A DNA stretch of 34,024 bases from SAR202 cluster bacterium (GTDB lineage Bacteria; Chloroflexota; Dehalococcoidia; Lucifugimonadales; VGZY01). Of this stretch, positions 1-7,668 are shown piece after piece; position 1 is the stretch's first letter, and the number at the start of each line of letters is the position of its first letter. The DNA lies in NCBI GenBank assembly GCA_016872355.1, contig VGZY01000002.1, positions 68,484-102,507 on the forward strand. Reading direction: 5' to 3'. The notes beneath the pieces were generated by a model that was not told the origin of the DNA, did not search any database, and saw only the letters and a program-made list of their open reading frames with translations. The position numbers and the translations under genes are program-made.

Positions 1-203
1 CCACTGTGAATGTAGCAGTCAACCAGGCCGTCTTTGGCATCGCGGCTCGCCTTTTTGGCGGCCGTTGCAACGCCCTTGGCCTTCAGGATCTCCTGGGCCT
101 TGGCGATATTGCCGTTCGCCTGCGCCAGGGCCTTCTTGCAGTCCATGATACCGGCGCCGGTAAGCTCCCGGAACTCCTTTATCTGATCGAGAGTCGCTTC
201 CAC
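1..203 (-). CDS. tsf: elongation factor Ts, N-terminal part (cut by window edge)
   Basis: EF-Ts is the guanine-nucleotide exchange factor that recycles EF-Tu during translation. The first 67 codons are visible. They begin at GTG (203-201) and read through an N-terminal UBA-like domain with the hallmark [15 protein letters not shown] at about residues 13-27. The EF-Tu-contacting segment follows, ending [11 protein letters not shown], where the window stops. A clean AGGAGG (revcomp of 214-219) lies 10 nt upstream of the GTG. This Shine-Dalgarno overlaps the TAG stop of rpsB (218-220), so the two genes are tightly coupled in the conserved rpsB-tsf order. Nothing is abnormal in the visible portion. 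The C-terminal core domains lie outside the window. Confidence 0.95.
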   Translation of the reverse strand, partial: MEATLDQIKEFRELTGAGIMDCKKALAQANGNIAKAQEILKAKGVATAAKKASRDAKDGLVDCYIHS

Positions 204-217
204 TAAAAAGGGTCCTC

Positions 218-1096
218 CTACTGCTGCTGAGCGCCGCGAGGGGCCTTTCGCCTGTTCTCGGCGGACTCTTCATCTTCTTCGAATGAGATATCGGCGGCCT
301 TGGCTGCCATGGAGCCGGGCTGGGGCCGGTCGGCGTCGCCGGGGGCAGCGGTTGTGTCCGACACAACCACGTCCCTGCGGTTTGTGCCTTCAATTACGGC
401 GTCGGCCATGCGGCCAGTGACAAGCCGGATAGAGCGAATCGCATCGTCGTTCCCGGGGACAGGGTAGTCTATGTACGTAGGGTCGCAGTCCGTGTCCACG
501 AGGGCGACGATCGGCACGCCCATGCGGCGGGCCTCTGCGACGGCGTTTGACTCTTTGCCCACATCGATGATGAACAGGGCCCCGGGCATGGAGGTCATCT
601 CCTTGATACCGCCGAGGTACTTGTTCAGCTTCTGGATCTCTTCCTCAATTCCCTGGGCCTCTTTCTTGGAGAGGACATCGAGCTCGCCCTTGGCCTTGCG
701 CTGCTCCAGGTTTACCAGATAGTCGATGCGCGACTGGATTGTGGTGAAGTTGGTAAGCGTGCCGCCGAGCCACCGCGTGTTCACGAAGAAGGAGCCGCTG
801 CGCTGCGCCTCCGCCTGCACGGTGTCGTGGGCCTGCTTCTTGGTACCCACAAAAATGACCTTCTGCCCGCTTGCGGCAACCTCTTCCACAAACGCCCCCG
901 CACGCTCAAGGTACTGGAGCGTCTGCTGAAGGTCTATAATGTGGATGCCGTTACGATGGGCAAAGATATACTGCTTCATCTTTGGGTTCCAGCGCCTGCG
1001 CTGGTGTCCAAAGTGAACGCCGGCCTCCAGCAAAGACTTCATCGTGATCTGAGTCCTTACCGGCTCTGCCCTGGTTTCCTCCAACTGTTGCACCAT
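218..1096 (-). CDS. rpsB: 30S ribosomal protein S2
   Basis: S2 binds the head-body junction of the 30S subunit and is needed for S1 recruitment. The 292-residue product starts with an 18-residue extension, then the S2 signature [22 protein letters not shown] and the IHIIDLQQT segment, and continues through [12 protein letters not shown] and the [13 protein letters not shown] motif. The C-terminal 50 residues are acidic/basic low complexity ending APRGAQQQ, somewhat longer than the compact family core. ATG 1096 was chosen as the first Met after an AGGAGG (revcomp of 1110-1115). The spacing is a long 13 nt, so an internal Met (residue 19) cannot be fully excluded. It forms an operon with tsf, and both transcripts probably start from the extended -10 at 1170-1178. 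Confidence 0.96.
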   Translation of the reverse strand: MVQQLEETRAEPVRTQITMKSLLEAGVHFGHQRRRWNPKMKQYIFAHRNGIHIIDLQQTLQYLERAGAFVEEVAASGQKVIFVGTKKQAHDTVQAEAQRSGSFFVNTRWLGGTLTNFTTIQSRIDYLVNLEQRKAKGELDVLSKKEAQGIEEEIQKLNKYLGGIKEMTSMPGALFIIDVGKESNAVAEARRMGVPIVALVDTDCDPTYIDYPVPGNDDAIRSIRLVTGRMADAVIEGTNRRDVVVSDTTAAPGDADRPQPGSMAAKAADISFEEDEESAENRRKAPRGAQQQ

Positions 1097-1140
1097 TTAG
1101 TCTGTTCACCCTCCTGCATTTCAGGGGCACAAATATCCTT

Positions 1141-1160
1141 CGAATACGAAACTGTATTCG
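1141..1160 (-). promoter_or_regulatory. hairpin in the rpsB 5' leader
   Basis: CGAATAC (1141-1147) and GTATTCG (1154-1160) are perfect 7-bp arms around a 6-nt loop. If rpsB starts near 1163, as its -10 element suggests, this hairpin is the very 5' end of the leader, about 45 nt before the start codon. No U-tract follows, so it is not a terminator. S2 autoregulation through the rpsB leader is known in Escherichia coli. Whether this hairpin serves that role is only inference. Confidence 0.45.
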
Positions 1161-1169
1161 CCGCAGTGC

Positions 1170-1178
1170 AGTATAGCA
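1170..1178 (-). promoter_or_regulatory. extended -10 promoter element for rpsB-tsf
   Basis: Read on the minus strand this is TGCTATACT, a full extended -10 (TGn plus TATACT). No good -35 hexamer lies at 16-18 nt. The predicted start near 1163 gives a leader of about 67 nt to the rpsB ATG. It overlaps one arm of the inverted repeat at 1174-1198. Confidence 0.55.
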
Positions 1179-1198
1179 CAGCGGGGCGCGCTGTGCTA
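1174..1198. repeat. perfect inverted repeat between divergent rpsB and rpsO promoters
   Basis: TAGCACAGCG (1174-1183) and CGCTGTGCTA (1189-1198) are perfect 10-bp arms around a 5-nt spacer. Each arm runs into the -10 element of one divergent gene: TATACT for rpsB on the left and TACAAT for rpsO on the right. The repeat would lie upstream of both transcription starts, so it is better read as a DNA-level operator than as an RNA hairpin. No regulator was identified. Confidence 0.6.
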
Positions 1199-1202
1199 CA
1201 AT
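1194..1202 (+). promoter_or_regulatory. extended -10 promoter element for rpsO-pnp
   Basis: TGCTACAAT matches the extended -10 form (TGn plus TACAAT). There is no convincing -35. The predicted start near 1209 leaves a leader of about 38 nt to the rpsO ATG at 1247. The left half lies in the right arm of the 1174-1198 inverted repeat. Confidence 0.5.
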
Positions 1203-1246
1203 CTTACGAAATAAACATAAAAGCAATGGGATGGTGCGTTTTTCGC

Positions 1247-1516
1247 ATGGGACTGGACAAGAGCGTCAAGGACACGGTTATCGGCGATTTCAAGGCCCGC
1301 GATGGCGATACAGGCTCGACCGAAGTGCAGGTTGCTCTCATCACCAAGAGGATTGAGACGCTGAACAACCACCTTCGGTCCCACAAGCACGACGAAGCCA
1401 CTCGGCGAGGCCTCTTCAAGCTGGTCGGCCAGCGGCGAAGGCTCCTGCGTTACCTGAATGCGGAAGATGTGGGGCGGTACCGCTCCCTCATTGCCAAGCT
1501 GGGCATACGCAAGTAG
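1247..1516 (+). CDS. rpsO: 30S ribosomal protein S15
   Basis: S15 is a primary 16S rRNA-binding protein of the 30S platform. The ATG at 1247 gives 89 residues, the usual family length. Recognisable segments are FKARDGDTGSTEVQVALIT, the RIETLNNHLRSHKHDEATRRGL helix pair and the C-terminal VGQRRRLLRYL stretch. An in-frame ATG at 1226 would add seven residues, but neither start has a clear Shine-Dalgarno. Length agreement decides for 1247. The gene is followed 64 nt later by pnp, the classic rpsO-pnp pairing, with a potential hairpin between them. It diverges from rpsB. Confidence 0.95.
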   Translation: MGLDKSVKDTVIGDFKARDGDTGSTEVQVALITKRIETLNNHLRSHKHDEATRRGLFKLVGQRRRLLRYLNAEDVGRYRSLIAKLGIRK

Positions 1517-1546
1517 CACCCCTGCCCCCACCATCCGCGGGGCTAC
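1513..1546 (+). other. possible hairpin in the rpsO-pnp intergenic region
   Basis: GTAGC-A-CCCC at the rpsO stop can pair with GGGGCTAC (1539-1546), with one bulged A and a loop of about 16 nt. Only a three-T run follows, so it is a weak terminator at best. In enterobacteria the rpsO-pnp junction carries RNase III/RNase E processing structures. A similar role here is speculative. Confidence 0.3.
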
Positions 1547-1580
1547 TTTGTCGCACCCAACCAGGAGGCTTTCTTTTCCA

Positions 1581-3842
1581 ATGGTGTCTTCTTTTCAACG
1601 CCAGATAGGTAGTGACGTCTTCAATTTGGAGACCGGACGCCTGGCGCTACAGGCCAACGGCTCCGTCCTCGTTCGCCATGGCGATACAGTGGTCCTCGTA
1701 ACCGCCACGATGTCCAGACCTCGTGAAGGGATAGATTTCTTCCCCCTCACCGTGGACTTCGAAGAGCGGATGTATGCCAAGGGCAAGATCCCCAACATTT
1801 ACTTCCGCAGAGAGGGGCGACCGAGCACCGAAGCAACGCTCACCGCCCGCCTGACTGACCGACCGATTCGCCCGCTCTTCCCCAAGGACTTCCGCAACGA
1901 GGTCCAGATCATTATTACGGCTCTATCCACAGATATGGAGAGGCCGCTTGATATCGTCGCAATGGTGGGCGCGTCAACAGCTCTCAGCATATCGGACATC
2001 CCGTTCAACGGGCCGATCGGCGCGTGCCGCGTGGGCTACGTGAACGGCGAGTTCGTTGTCAACCCCACCTACCAGCAGATGGAAGAGAGCGAGCTGGACC
2101 TTATCGTCGCCGGCAGCCGCAATGGCGTCATCATGATCGAGGCCGGCTCATACGAGTTCCCGGAAGACCTCATGCTGCAGGCCGTCGAGATTGCCCAAAA
2201 GGCGAACCTTGAGGCAATAACCCTCCAGGAGGAGATGGCGGCGGCGGTCGGCAAGGCCAAGTCGTCCTACACTCCCTTCGGCCCGACGCCTGAGCTTGAG
2301 CGACTGGTTGCCGAGAAGGTCGGCACGCGCATCGCCGACGCTTTTGTTCGGGGCACAACCAAGGCCGAGCGCAACACGGCAATGGACAGCATCAAGCAGG
2401 AGTTGCTTGAGCAGTTCCAGGACGAGTACGAGCCGAAGAGTATCTCCGGCGCCTTCGAGGCGTATACGGAGAAGGAGTTCCGAAAGCGCGTCCTGGAGCA
2501 CGGTGAAAGGCCTGACGGTCGCGGCGTCAAGGAGATTCGCCCCATTTCAGCGGACGTTTCACTCCTCCCCCGCACGCACGGCAGCAGCCTGTTCCAGCGC
2601 GGCGAGACCCAGGTCCTGGGTATTACCACTCTCGGCTCGGTTGGCGACGCGCAGAGGGTCGACGACCTGTTCCATCCCCCGGACTCCACGAAGCGCTTCA
2701 TGCTCCACTACAACTTCCCGCCATACAGCACCGGCGAAGTGAAGCGCATCGGATCACCGGGCCGCAGAGAGATCGGCCACGGCGCGCTCGCGGAACGCGC
2801 GATCGAGCCCGTCCTTCCGAACGAGGACGAGTTCCCGTATGTCATACGCGTCGTTGCCGAGTGTCTCGGTTCCAACGGCAGCACCTCAATGGCCAGCACC
2901 TGCGCGGGCACGCTCGCACTTATGGATGCCGGCGTCCCTATCAAGTCCCCTGTCGCGGGCATCTCCATCGGCCTGATCACCGGCGAGGACGGCAAATTCA
3001 CCACCCTGACAGACATCCAGGGCATGGAAGACCACTACGGCGATATGGACTTCAAGGTCGCCGGCACGGCCCACGGGATCACCGCCATTCAGCTAGACAT
3101 CAAGTCCCAGTACATCACCCTGGCAGTCGTGGAGGCTGCGCTGTCCCAGGCGAAAGAGGCGCGAGACTCCCTCCTCGGGATCATGAAGAAAGCGATTGAA
3201 GCGCCGCGCTCGGACATAAGCGAGTTCGCACCGCGCATGACGCGCATCAAGATCCCGGTGGAGAAGATCGGCCTCGTCATCGGCCCGGGCGGCAAGATGA
3301 TCCGCGCGATTATCGAAGAGACGAAGGCGACGGTCGACATTGAGGACGACGGCACGGTGACTATCGGGTCCACCGACAGGCTGGCCGCCAAGCGCGCAGT
3401 GGAGATCATCGAGGGCCTGACCCGCGAGGCGAAGGTTGGCGATATCTATACCGGCAAGGTTGTCCGCACCACCAACTTCGGAGCCTTCGTAGAGATCTTC
3501 CCCGGCCAGGACGGCATGGTCCACATCAGCGAGCTTGCCGACTACCGCGTTGGGGCAGTCGAGGATATCGTCAAAGTCGGCGACGATGTAACCGTCCAGG
3601 TTATCAACGTCGATCCCAGCGGCAAGATCGCACTCTCCCGGCGAGCGCTGCTGGAGGGCGACGGCGCCAAGGCCCAGGGCGAGGCCGCCGGCGACGGCGC
3701 AGAGGCCGGACATGGTTCCGGGTACAAGCCGCGTCCTCAAGGCGGGGGCGGACAGGGCGGCGGCGGACGGCGTGATGACCGCAGAGGCCCTCCCCGCTCA
3801 GGCGGCGGCGGGCGCCCAGGCGGCTTCGGCGGAAGGCGCTAG
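1581..3842 (+). CDS. pnp: polyribonucleotide nucleotidyltransferase (PNPase)
   Basis: PNPase is a trimeric phosphorolytic 3'-5' exoribonuclease that degrades mRNA and, in reverse, adds 3' tails. ATG 1581 is preceded by AGGAGG (1563-1568) at 12 nt and gives 753 residues. Two RNase PH-like domains are separated by a helical domain. The second contains GEGT-equivalent phosphate-binding surroundings and GEDGKFTTLTDIQGMEDHYGDMDFKVAGT. A KH domain follows at about residues 555-610 (GLVIGPGGKMIRAI) and an S1 domain at about 617-690 (IYTGKVVRTTNFGAFVEI). The last roughly 50 residues are a Gly/Arg-rich tail with RR, GGGG and RGG-like runs, longer than in many homologues and probably an unstructured RNA-binding extension. 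It is co-transcribed with rpsO and ends at the terminator at 3871. Confidence 0.97.
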   Translation: MVSSFQRQIGSDVFNLETGRLALQANGSVLVRHGDTVVLVTATMSRPREGIDFFPLTVDFEERMYAKGKIPNIYFRREGRPSTEATLTARLTDRPIRPLFPKDFRNEVQIIITALSTDMERPLDIVAMVGASTALSISDIPFNGPIGACRVGYVNGEFVVNPTYQQMEESELDLIVAGSRNGVIMIEAGSYEFPEDLMLQAVEIAQKANLEAITLQEEMAAAVGKAKSSYTPFGPTPELERLVAEKVGTRIADAFVRGTTKAERNTAMDSIKQELLEQFQDEYEPKSISGAFEAYTEKEFRKRVLEHGERPDGRGVKEIRPISADVSLLPRTHGSSLFQRGETQVLGITTLGSVGDAQRVDDLFHPPDSTKRFMLHYNFPPYSTGEVKRIGSPGRREIGHGALAERAIEPVLPNEDEFPYVIRVVAECLGSNGSTSMASTCAGTLALMDAGVPIKSPVAGISIGLITGEDGKFTTLTDIQGMEDHYGDMDFKVAGTAHGITAIQLDIKSQYITLAVVEAALSQAKEARDSLLGIMKKAIEAPRSDISEFAPRMTRIKIPVEKIGLVIGPGGKMIRAIIEETKATVDIEDDGTVTIGSTDRLAAKRAVEIIEGLTREAKVGDIYTGKVVRTTNFGAFVEIFPGQDGMVHISELADYRVGAVEDIVKVGDDVTVQVINVDPSGKIALSRRALLEGDGAKAQGEAAGDGAEAGHGSGYKPRPQGGGGQGGGGRRDDRRGPPRSGGGGRPGGFGGRR

Positions 3843-3870
3843 CCCACAGGGCTGAACACACGATACACAT

Positions 3871-3908
3871 GACCGGGCGGGAAGCTTTTCCCGCCCGGTC
3901 CTTTTTTT
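3871..3908 (+). terminator. Rho-independent terminator of rpsO-pnp
   Basis: A perfect 13-bp GC-rich stem (3871-3883 with 3888-3900) closes on a GCTT tetraloop and is followed by seven T (3902-3908). It lies 29 nt after the pnp stop and is among the strongest terminators in the window. Confidence 0.95.
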
Positions 3909-3948
3909 CAGCGAAATTACCGGTCGGTAACGGGAGATCGACTAGTCC

Positions 3949-3984
3949 TTCAAGACTATTCAAGACAGTCACAAAAGACAGTCA
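3949..3984. repeat. short tandem direct repeats in the pnp-dapB gap
   Basis: TTCAAGACTA (3949-3958) is directly followed by TTCAAGACAG (3959-3968). AAGACAGTCA occurs at 3962-3971 and again at 3975-3984. The 10-13 bp periodicity resembles a helically phased binding-site array. A TAATAT (4004-4009) downstream could be a -10. Apart from this, the doubtful small ORF at 4022 and a weak GCGGC/GCCGC pairing near 4366-4392, I see nothing definite in the 3909-4419 gap. No lysine riboswitch could be recognised before dapB. Confidence 0.35.
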
Positions 3985-4021
3985 ACATTTTCGCCGAGAA
4001 TCCTAATATAAGCGGAGTACT

Positions 4022-4264
4022 TTGCCGGAAGTAACGGAGGTCTCCGTGGGCACGGGTGCGGACCGAAATCAACACAAACGGTCGCAGGATAGCCTTGTCG
4101 AACCAGCCAACGCAGCCGAAGATGTTAACTCGGCGACCGGCGCCGCTTCGCCGCCGCATGCCAAGCCGCCTCCCGTGCCGGGGGAAGTCCCCGTGCGCAT
4201 CAACTTGCGCGCCCGCTTCCCCTCTGCCGACCGCCGCACAGGGATAGACCAGGAGCTGGGCTAA
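4022..4264 (+). CDS. doubtful small ORF, unknown function
   Basis: This is an 80-residue frame opening at TTG with a GGAG 4 nt upstream. The product is hydrophilic, with a Pro-rich middle (SPPHAKPPPVPGEVPV) and an Arg-rich end. No motif or family is recognised. Third codon positions are GC-rich in the second half, as in real genes here, but the only nearby -10-like element (4004-4009) lies too close to the start to serve it. It may be an accidental open frame in a 577-nt intergenic region. Confidence 0.2.
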   Translation: MPEVTEVSVGTGADRNQHKRSQDSLVEPANAAEDVNSATGAASPPHAKPPPVPGEVPVRINLRARFPSADRRTGIDQELG

Positions 4265-4419
4265 CTCGCCGCCAGGTCTCCCTCGGATGCCGTCCCCTGC
4301 CCGCCCAGCTACTACCCTTTACTTTCCATTGCCATTACCTTACTCTCTCTTTGCTCAATTTAGCCGCGGCACGCATGCATTGCAGGGGCCGCATAGATTA
4401 CCCCCTCAAGGAGAGGGCA

Positions 4420-5211
4420 ATGTCACCAACAAAGGTCGTAATTCAAGGCGTCCTCGGTAAGATGGGACAGGAGGTGCTCAAGGCGGTCTCGAAAGAGCCG
4501 GACATGAGGCCCCACGGTGCGGTGGACACCAACGCCGGGGCCGGCACTATAGCGCTCCCATCCGGCAGCGACTCTATCCCGTTGTCGCGGTCGATCGCAG
4601 ACGTGCTTGAGGGCGCAGATGTGGTCGTCGACTTCACAAACGCTGAGGGCGCCATGCAGGCAGTCCGCGCCGCCGCGCCCCGGAAGGTCAACCTGGTTGT
4701 CGGGTCTACCGGCTTTGCAAAGGCCGACTACGAGGCCGTAGGCGCGCTTGCGAAGCAGCATGGCGTCGGCATCCTCATCGCGCCCAACTTCACCATCGGC
4801 GCAGTGGTAATGATGCACCTCGCGAAGATCGCCGCGAAGCACTTCGAGTACGCGGACCTCATAGAGTTCCACAGCGAGATGAAGCTGGACTCCCCGTCCG
4901 GCACAGCAGTCGCGATAGCCAACGCGGCGGTGGACGGCCACGGCGGCCCCTTCAAATCGCCGGAATCGCACAAGGAGCTCGTCAAGGGCGCGCGCGGCGG
5001 CGTTCAGGGCGGGATAAACATACACGCCGCCCGCATGCCCGGCACCGTGGCGCACCATTCGCTCGTTTTCGGCCACACCGGCCAGACGCTGACGATACGC
5101 CATGACTCGATCAACCGGGAGAGCTTCATGCCGGGAGTTATGCTGGGCATACGGCAGGTCCTCAAGACCCCGGGCCTGACTATCGGCCTGGACAAGTTCC
5201 TGGGACTCTAG
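4420..5211 (+). CDS. dapB: 4-hydroxy-tetrahydrodipicolinate reductase
   Basis: DapB reduces hydroxy-tetrahydrodipicolinate with NAD(P)H to tetrahydrodipicolinate in the lysine/diaminopimelate pathway. The ATG at 4420 follows AAGGAG (4408-4413) at 6 nt and gives 263 residues, normal for the family. Visible motifs are the dinucleotide-binding GVLGKMGQ near the N terminus, VVDFTNAEGA, VGSTGF and APNFTIGAVVM. The catalytic/substrate stretch is EFHSEMKLDSPSGTA, which keeps the catalytic His and Lys of the E.HH..K.DAPSGTA pattern although the second His is Ser. It is the first gene of dapB-asd-dapA, all on the plus strand. asd follows 86 nt later. Confidence 0.95.
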   Translation: MSPTKVVIQGVLGKMGQEVLKAVSKEPDMRPHGAVDTNAGAGTIALPSGSDSIPLSRSIADVLEGADVVVDFTNAEGAMQAVRAAAPRKVNLVVGSTGFAKADYEAVGALAKQHGVGILIAPNFTIGAVVMMHLAKIAAKHFEYADLIEFHSEMKLDSPSGTAVAIANAAVDGHGGPFKSPESHKELVKGARGGVQGGINIHAARMPGTVAHHSLVFGHTGQTLTIRHDSINRESFMPGVMLGIRQVLKTPGLTIGLDKFLGL

Positions 5212-5260
5212 GCTGGATTTGCCGGGGGATAGTCGCTATCATTTCTGTTAAATCGTAGCG

Positions 5261-5297
5261 GGGAGGAGAAGCCGCACGGCGGCTTTCGAAGACCATC
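5261..5297 (+). promoter_or_regulatory. asd ribosome-binding region with hairpin between SD and start
   Basis: The only good Shine-Dalgarno before asd is GGGAGGAG at 5261-5268, 29 nt before the GTG and too far for normal use. Immediately after it AAGCCGC (5269-5275) and GCGGCTT (5279-5285) form a perfect 7-bp hairpin with a 3-nt loop. Folding it brings the Shine-Dalgarno to an effective distance of about 12 nt. The arrangement suggests that translation of asd depends on this hairpin. Confidence 0.45.
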
Positions 5298-6329
5298 GTG
5301 AGAAACTGTCGCATTGCAGTCGTGGGCGCAACCGGCGCCGTGGGCCAGGTCTTCCTGGATATCGTTCAGCAGCGCAAATTCCCCGCCAGCCAGATAAGGC
5401 TATGCGCGTCCGCCCGGTCCGTCGGCAAGAAGGTCACCGTCAACGGCGAGCAGATCGCCATCGAGGTGGCCACCCCCAAGCTCTTCAGCGAGGTGGACAT
5501 CGTCTTCATCGCCGCCGGCAGCGACATCAGCAAAGCGATGGCGCCCATCGCAGTTGAAAAGGGCGCGGTCGTCGTCGACAAAAGCTCGGCCTTCCGCATG
5601 GACCCGAACTGCGCGCTCGTAGTTCCCGAGGTGAACGGGGACGACCTCGTCGGCCACAAGGGCATCACGAGCGTCCCCAACTGCTCCACGACGCCCCTGG
5701 TCATGGTTCTCAAGCCCCTGAACGACAGGCTCAAGGTCAGGCGCGTCATAGCGGACACTTACCAGTCCGTTTCCGGCACAGGCGTTGAGGCCATTGATGA
5801 ACTCCGGACGCAGACTGCACAGATCGTGAAAGGCGAGCCTGTGACGAAACAGGTCTACCCGCACCAGATAGCCTTCAACCTCTTCCCGCACATTGAGACG
5901 TTCAAGGAGAACGGCTACACGACGGAAGAGATCAAGATGACGATGGAATCTCGCAAGATACTCCACCTGCCCAACCTGGCCGTCTCCGCCACCTGCGTGC
6001 GCGTCCCGGTCATGGTCAGCCACAGCGAGTCTGTGCACATAGACTTCGAGGGGAGGATCACCCCTGACGAAGTGCGAAAGATCCTTTCGAATGCGCCCGG
6101 CATCAAGGTCGTGGACGACCCGTCGAAGGGCGTCTACCCCACCCCGCTCATGGCGGAGGGCAAGGACGAGGTCTTCGTCGGCCGCATCCGGGAGGACGCC
6201 TCCAACCCGAACGGCATCGCCATGTGGCTGGTCTCAGACAACCTCCGCAAGGGAGCTGCCCTCAACGGCATCCAGATTGCAGAGGAGCTTCTGCGCAGGG
6301 ACCTGGTAGGCCGGAAGGCGCGGGTGTAG
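5298..6329 (+). CDS. asd: aspartate-semialdehyde dehydrogenase
   Basis: Asd reduces aspartyl-4-phosphate with NADPH to aspartate semialdehyde, the branch-point precursor of lysine, threonine and methionine. The GTG start gives 343 residues, typical of the family. The NADP-binding loop is VGATGAVGQ (residues 9-17). The nucleophilic Cys is residue 129 in SVPNCSTTPL. The middle dimerisation domain carries the expected YQSVSGTG and the substrate-binding region near VSATCVRVPVMVSHSE. No start codon lies upstream in frame before a long SD-less stretch, so GTG 5298 is kept despite its unusual leader. It lies between dapB and dapA and feeds the DapA reaction. Confidence 0.95.
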   Translation: MRNCRIAVVGATGAVGQVFLDIVQQRKFPASQIRLCASARSVGKKVTVNGEQIAIEVATPKLFSEVDIVFIAAGSDISKAMAPIAVEKGAVVVDKSSAFRMDPNCALVVPEVNGDDLVGHKGITSVPNCSTTPLVMVLKPLNDRLKVRRVIADTYQSVSGTGVEAIDELRTQTAQIVKGEPVTKQVYPHQIAFNLFPHIETFKENGYTTEEIKMTMESRKILHLPNLAVSATCVRVPVMVSHSESVHIDFEGRITPDEVRKILSNAPGIKVVDDPSKGVYPTPLMAEGKDEVFVGRIREDASNPNGIAMWLVSDNLRKGAALNGIQIAEELLRRDLVGRKARV

Positions 6330-6350
6330 GGTACGGGGTACGGGGTACGG
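6330..6350. repeat. GGTACGG tandem repeat after asd
   Basis: Three 7-bp units of GGTACGG begin directly after the asd TAG. No spacer structure or repeat length compatible with CRISPR is present. It resembles the other low-complexity repeats that abut gene ends in this window (9901-9990, 11337-11420). The rest of the asd-dapA gap shows nothing recognisable. Confidence 0.7.
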
Positions 6351-6479
6351 AAGGGGTCATGGCATGGTCCGAAGCCCCTGCCAAAGCATCAGTTCCGTTG
6401 TAACAGTCGTCAAATCGACGCGCCAGCGCTTTCCACACCCGCCGGGCACGCCGCCATAATCGCCGCACAGGAGACTCCC

Positions 6480-7367
6480 ATGGAAATCGGCAGACTTCTC
6501 ACCGCAATGGTCACCCCGTTCGCCGACAACGGCGATGTCGATTACGGCCAGGCGCGAAAACTCGCGAAGGCGCTTGTAAAGTCCGGCAGCGACGGCCTCG
6601 TCATCGGCGGCACAACCGGCGAGGCCCCGGCGATGTCCGACGAAGAGAAGCTGAGGCTATTCGGCGAGGTCAAGGACGCCGTCGGCGTCACCGCGACCGT
6701 CATCGCCGGCACGACCGACAACAACCACCGCCGCTCCATCGAGCTGTCGCAGGAAGCGGAGAAGCTCGGCGTCGACGGCCTGCTCCTGACCGTCCCCGCC
6801 TACAACAAGCCCTCCCAGGACGGCCTGTACCACCACTTCAAGGCCATCGCCGCCGCAACGCGCCTTCCGGGAATCCTGTACAACGTTCCCGGCCGCACTG
6901 CGCTCAACATGACCGCGGCTACAACCCTGAGGCTGGCGCAGATCGATAACATCATCGGCATCAAAGAGGCCTCCAGCGACGCCGACCAGATCGCCCAGAT
7001 CATCGACCAGGCCCCGCCGGGGTTCAAGGTCTGGTCCGGCAACGACAACGAGACATTCTCGATCATGTGCACTGGCGGCTACGGCATCGTCAGCGTCGCC
7101 TCCAACATCATCGGCCTGCAGATCAAGGGGATGATGGACTGCATCGTCGAGGGCAAGGTGGACCAGGCCGCCAAAGAGCACCTGCGGATGCTCCCGATCT
7201 TCAAGGCGCTCTTCTGGGTCACCAACCCCGTCCCCATCAAGTACGCCGTCAACCGCGCCGGCTTCCGCGCCGGCCCCGTCCGCCTGCCCATGTACGCGCC
7301 GGACAAAGACTTCAACACCCGCTTCGACGCGGTAATGGACAAGTACAAGATGGACGTCATGGGGTAG
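6480..7367 (+). CDS. dapA: 4-hydroxy-tetrahydrodipicolinate synthase
   Basis: DapA is a class I aldolase that condenses pyruvate with aspartate semialdehyde. ATG 6480 lies 6 nt after AGGAG (6469-6473) and gives 295 residues, the usual size. The (beta/alpha)8-barrel motifs are present: GGTTGE (residues 43-48), YNVPGRT (134-140, with Tyr134 and Arg139 of the active site) and the Schiff-base Lys162 in GIKEASSD. It completes the dapB-asd-dapA set, with the product of asd serving as its substrate and its product serving dapB. A second TAG follows its stop immediately. Confidence 0.96.
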   Translation: MEIGRLLTAMVTPFADNGDVDYGQARKLAKALVKSGSDGLVIGGTTGEAPAMSDEEKLRLFGEVKDAVGVTATVIAGTTDNNHRRSIELSQEAEKLGVDGLLLTVPAYNKPSQDGLYHHFKAIAAATRLPGILYNVPGRTALNMTAATTLRLAQIDNIIGIKEASSDADQIAQIIDQAPPGFKVWSGNDNETFSIMCTGGYGIVSVASNIIGLQIKGMMDCIVEGKVDQAAKEHLRMLPIFKALFWVTNPVPIKYAVNRAGFRAGPVRLPMYAPDKDFNTRFDAVMDKYKMDVMG

Positions 7368-7428
7368 TAGTCCGATAGCGGTCGTATGATGGTCTGGTAA
7401 CGGGTGACCTGGGCTTGAGGAGGAGACC

Positions 7429-7668
7429 ATGCAGACCAAACTGACAATTCACCTCGATGAAGACCTGATCAAGTACGCAGAAGAGTACGCCAAGGAACAC
7501 GGTACGTCTGTGTCTGAAATGGTCGCGGCATATATCGCGGTACTAAAGTCACGCCCAGAAAAGGCCCACTTAGACCTCCCAGAGGTGGTCAAGCGGCTTC
7601 GCGGCGCTGCAAAAGGCCCCGCTGACGAAGAAGACTACTACCGCTACCCGGAATCCAAGCACAGGTGA
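7429..7668 (+). CDS. antitoxin of a PIN-toxin pair (DUF6364-like)
   Basis: A 79-residue protein has an N-terminal ribbon-like start (MQTKLTIHLDEDLIKYAEEYAKEHGTS in part) followed by a helical segment ending in an acidic, Tyr-rich tail, as in ribbon-helix-helix antitoxins of the DUF6364 type. In such antitoxins the N-terminal part binds operator DNA and the tail occupies the PIN active site. A strong GAGGAGGAG lies 3-5 nt before the ATG. The TGA stop overlaps the GTG of the PIN toxin by four bases, the expected coupling of antitoxin first and toxin second. The family name comes from recalled similarity only. Confidence 0.8.
   Translation: MQTKLTIHLDEDLIKYAEEYAKEHGTSVSEMVAAYIAVLKSRPEKAHLDLPEVVKRLRGAAKGPADEEDYYRYPESKHR

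Noticed and set aside
4265-4419. Lysine riboswitch before dapB
   Set aside because: The expected multi-helix conserved core could not be found. Only weak, non-specific pairings are present.
4423-5103. 226-codon minus-strand frame opposite dapB
   Set aside because: Antisense shadow of a clearly conserved dapB. No start context and no motif.
6330-6350. Possible CRISPR or short tandem array
   Set aside because: Three 7-bp units without spacers do not make a CRISPR, and no cas gene is present in the window.
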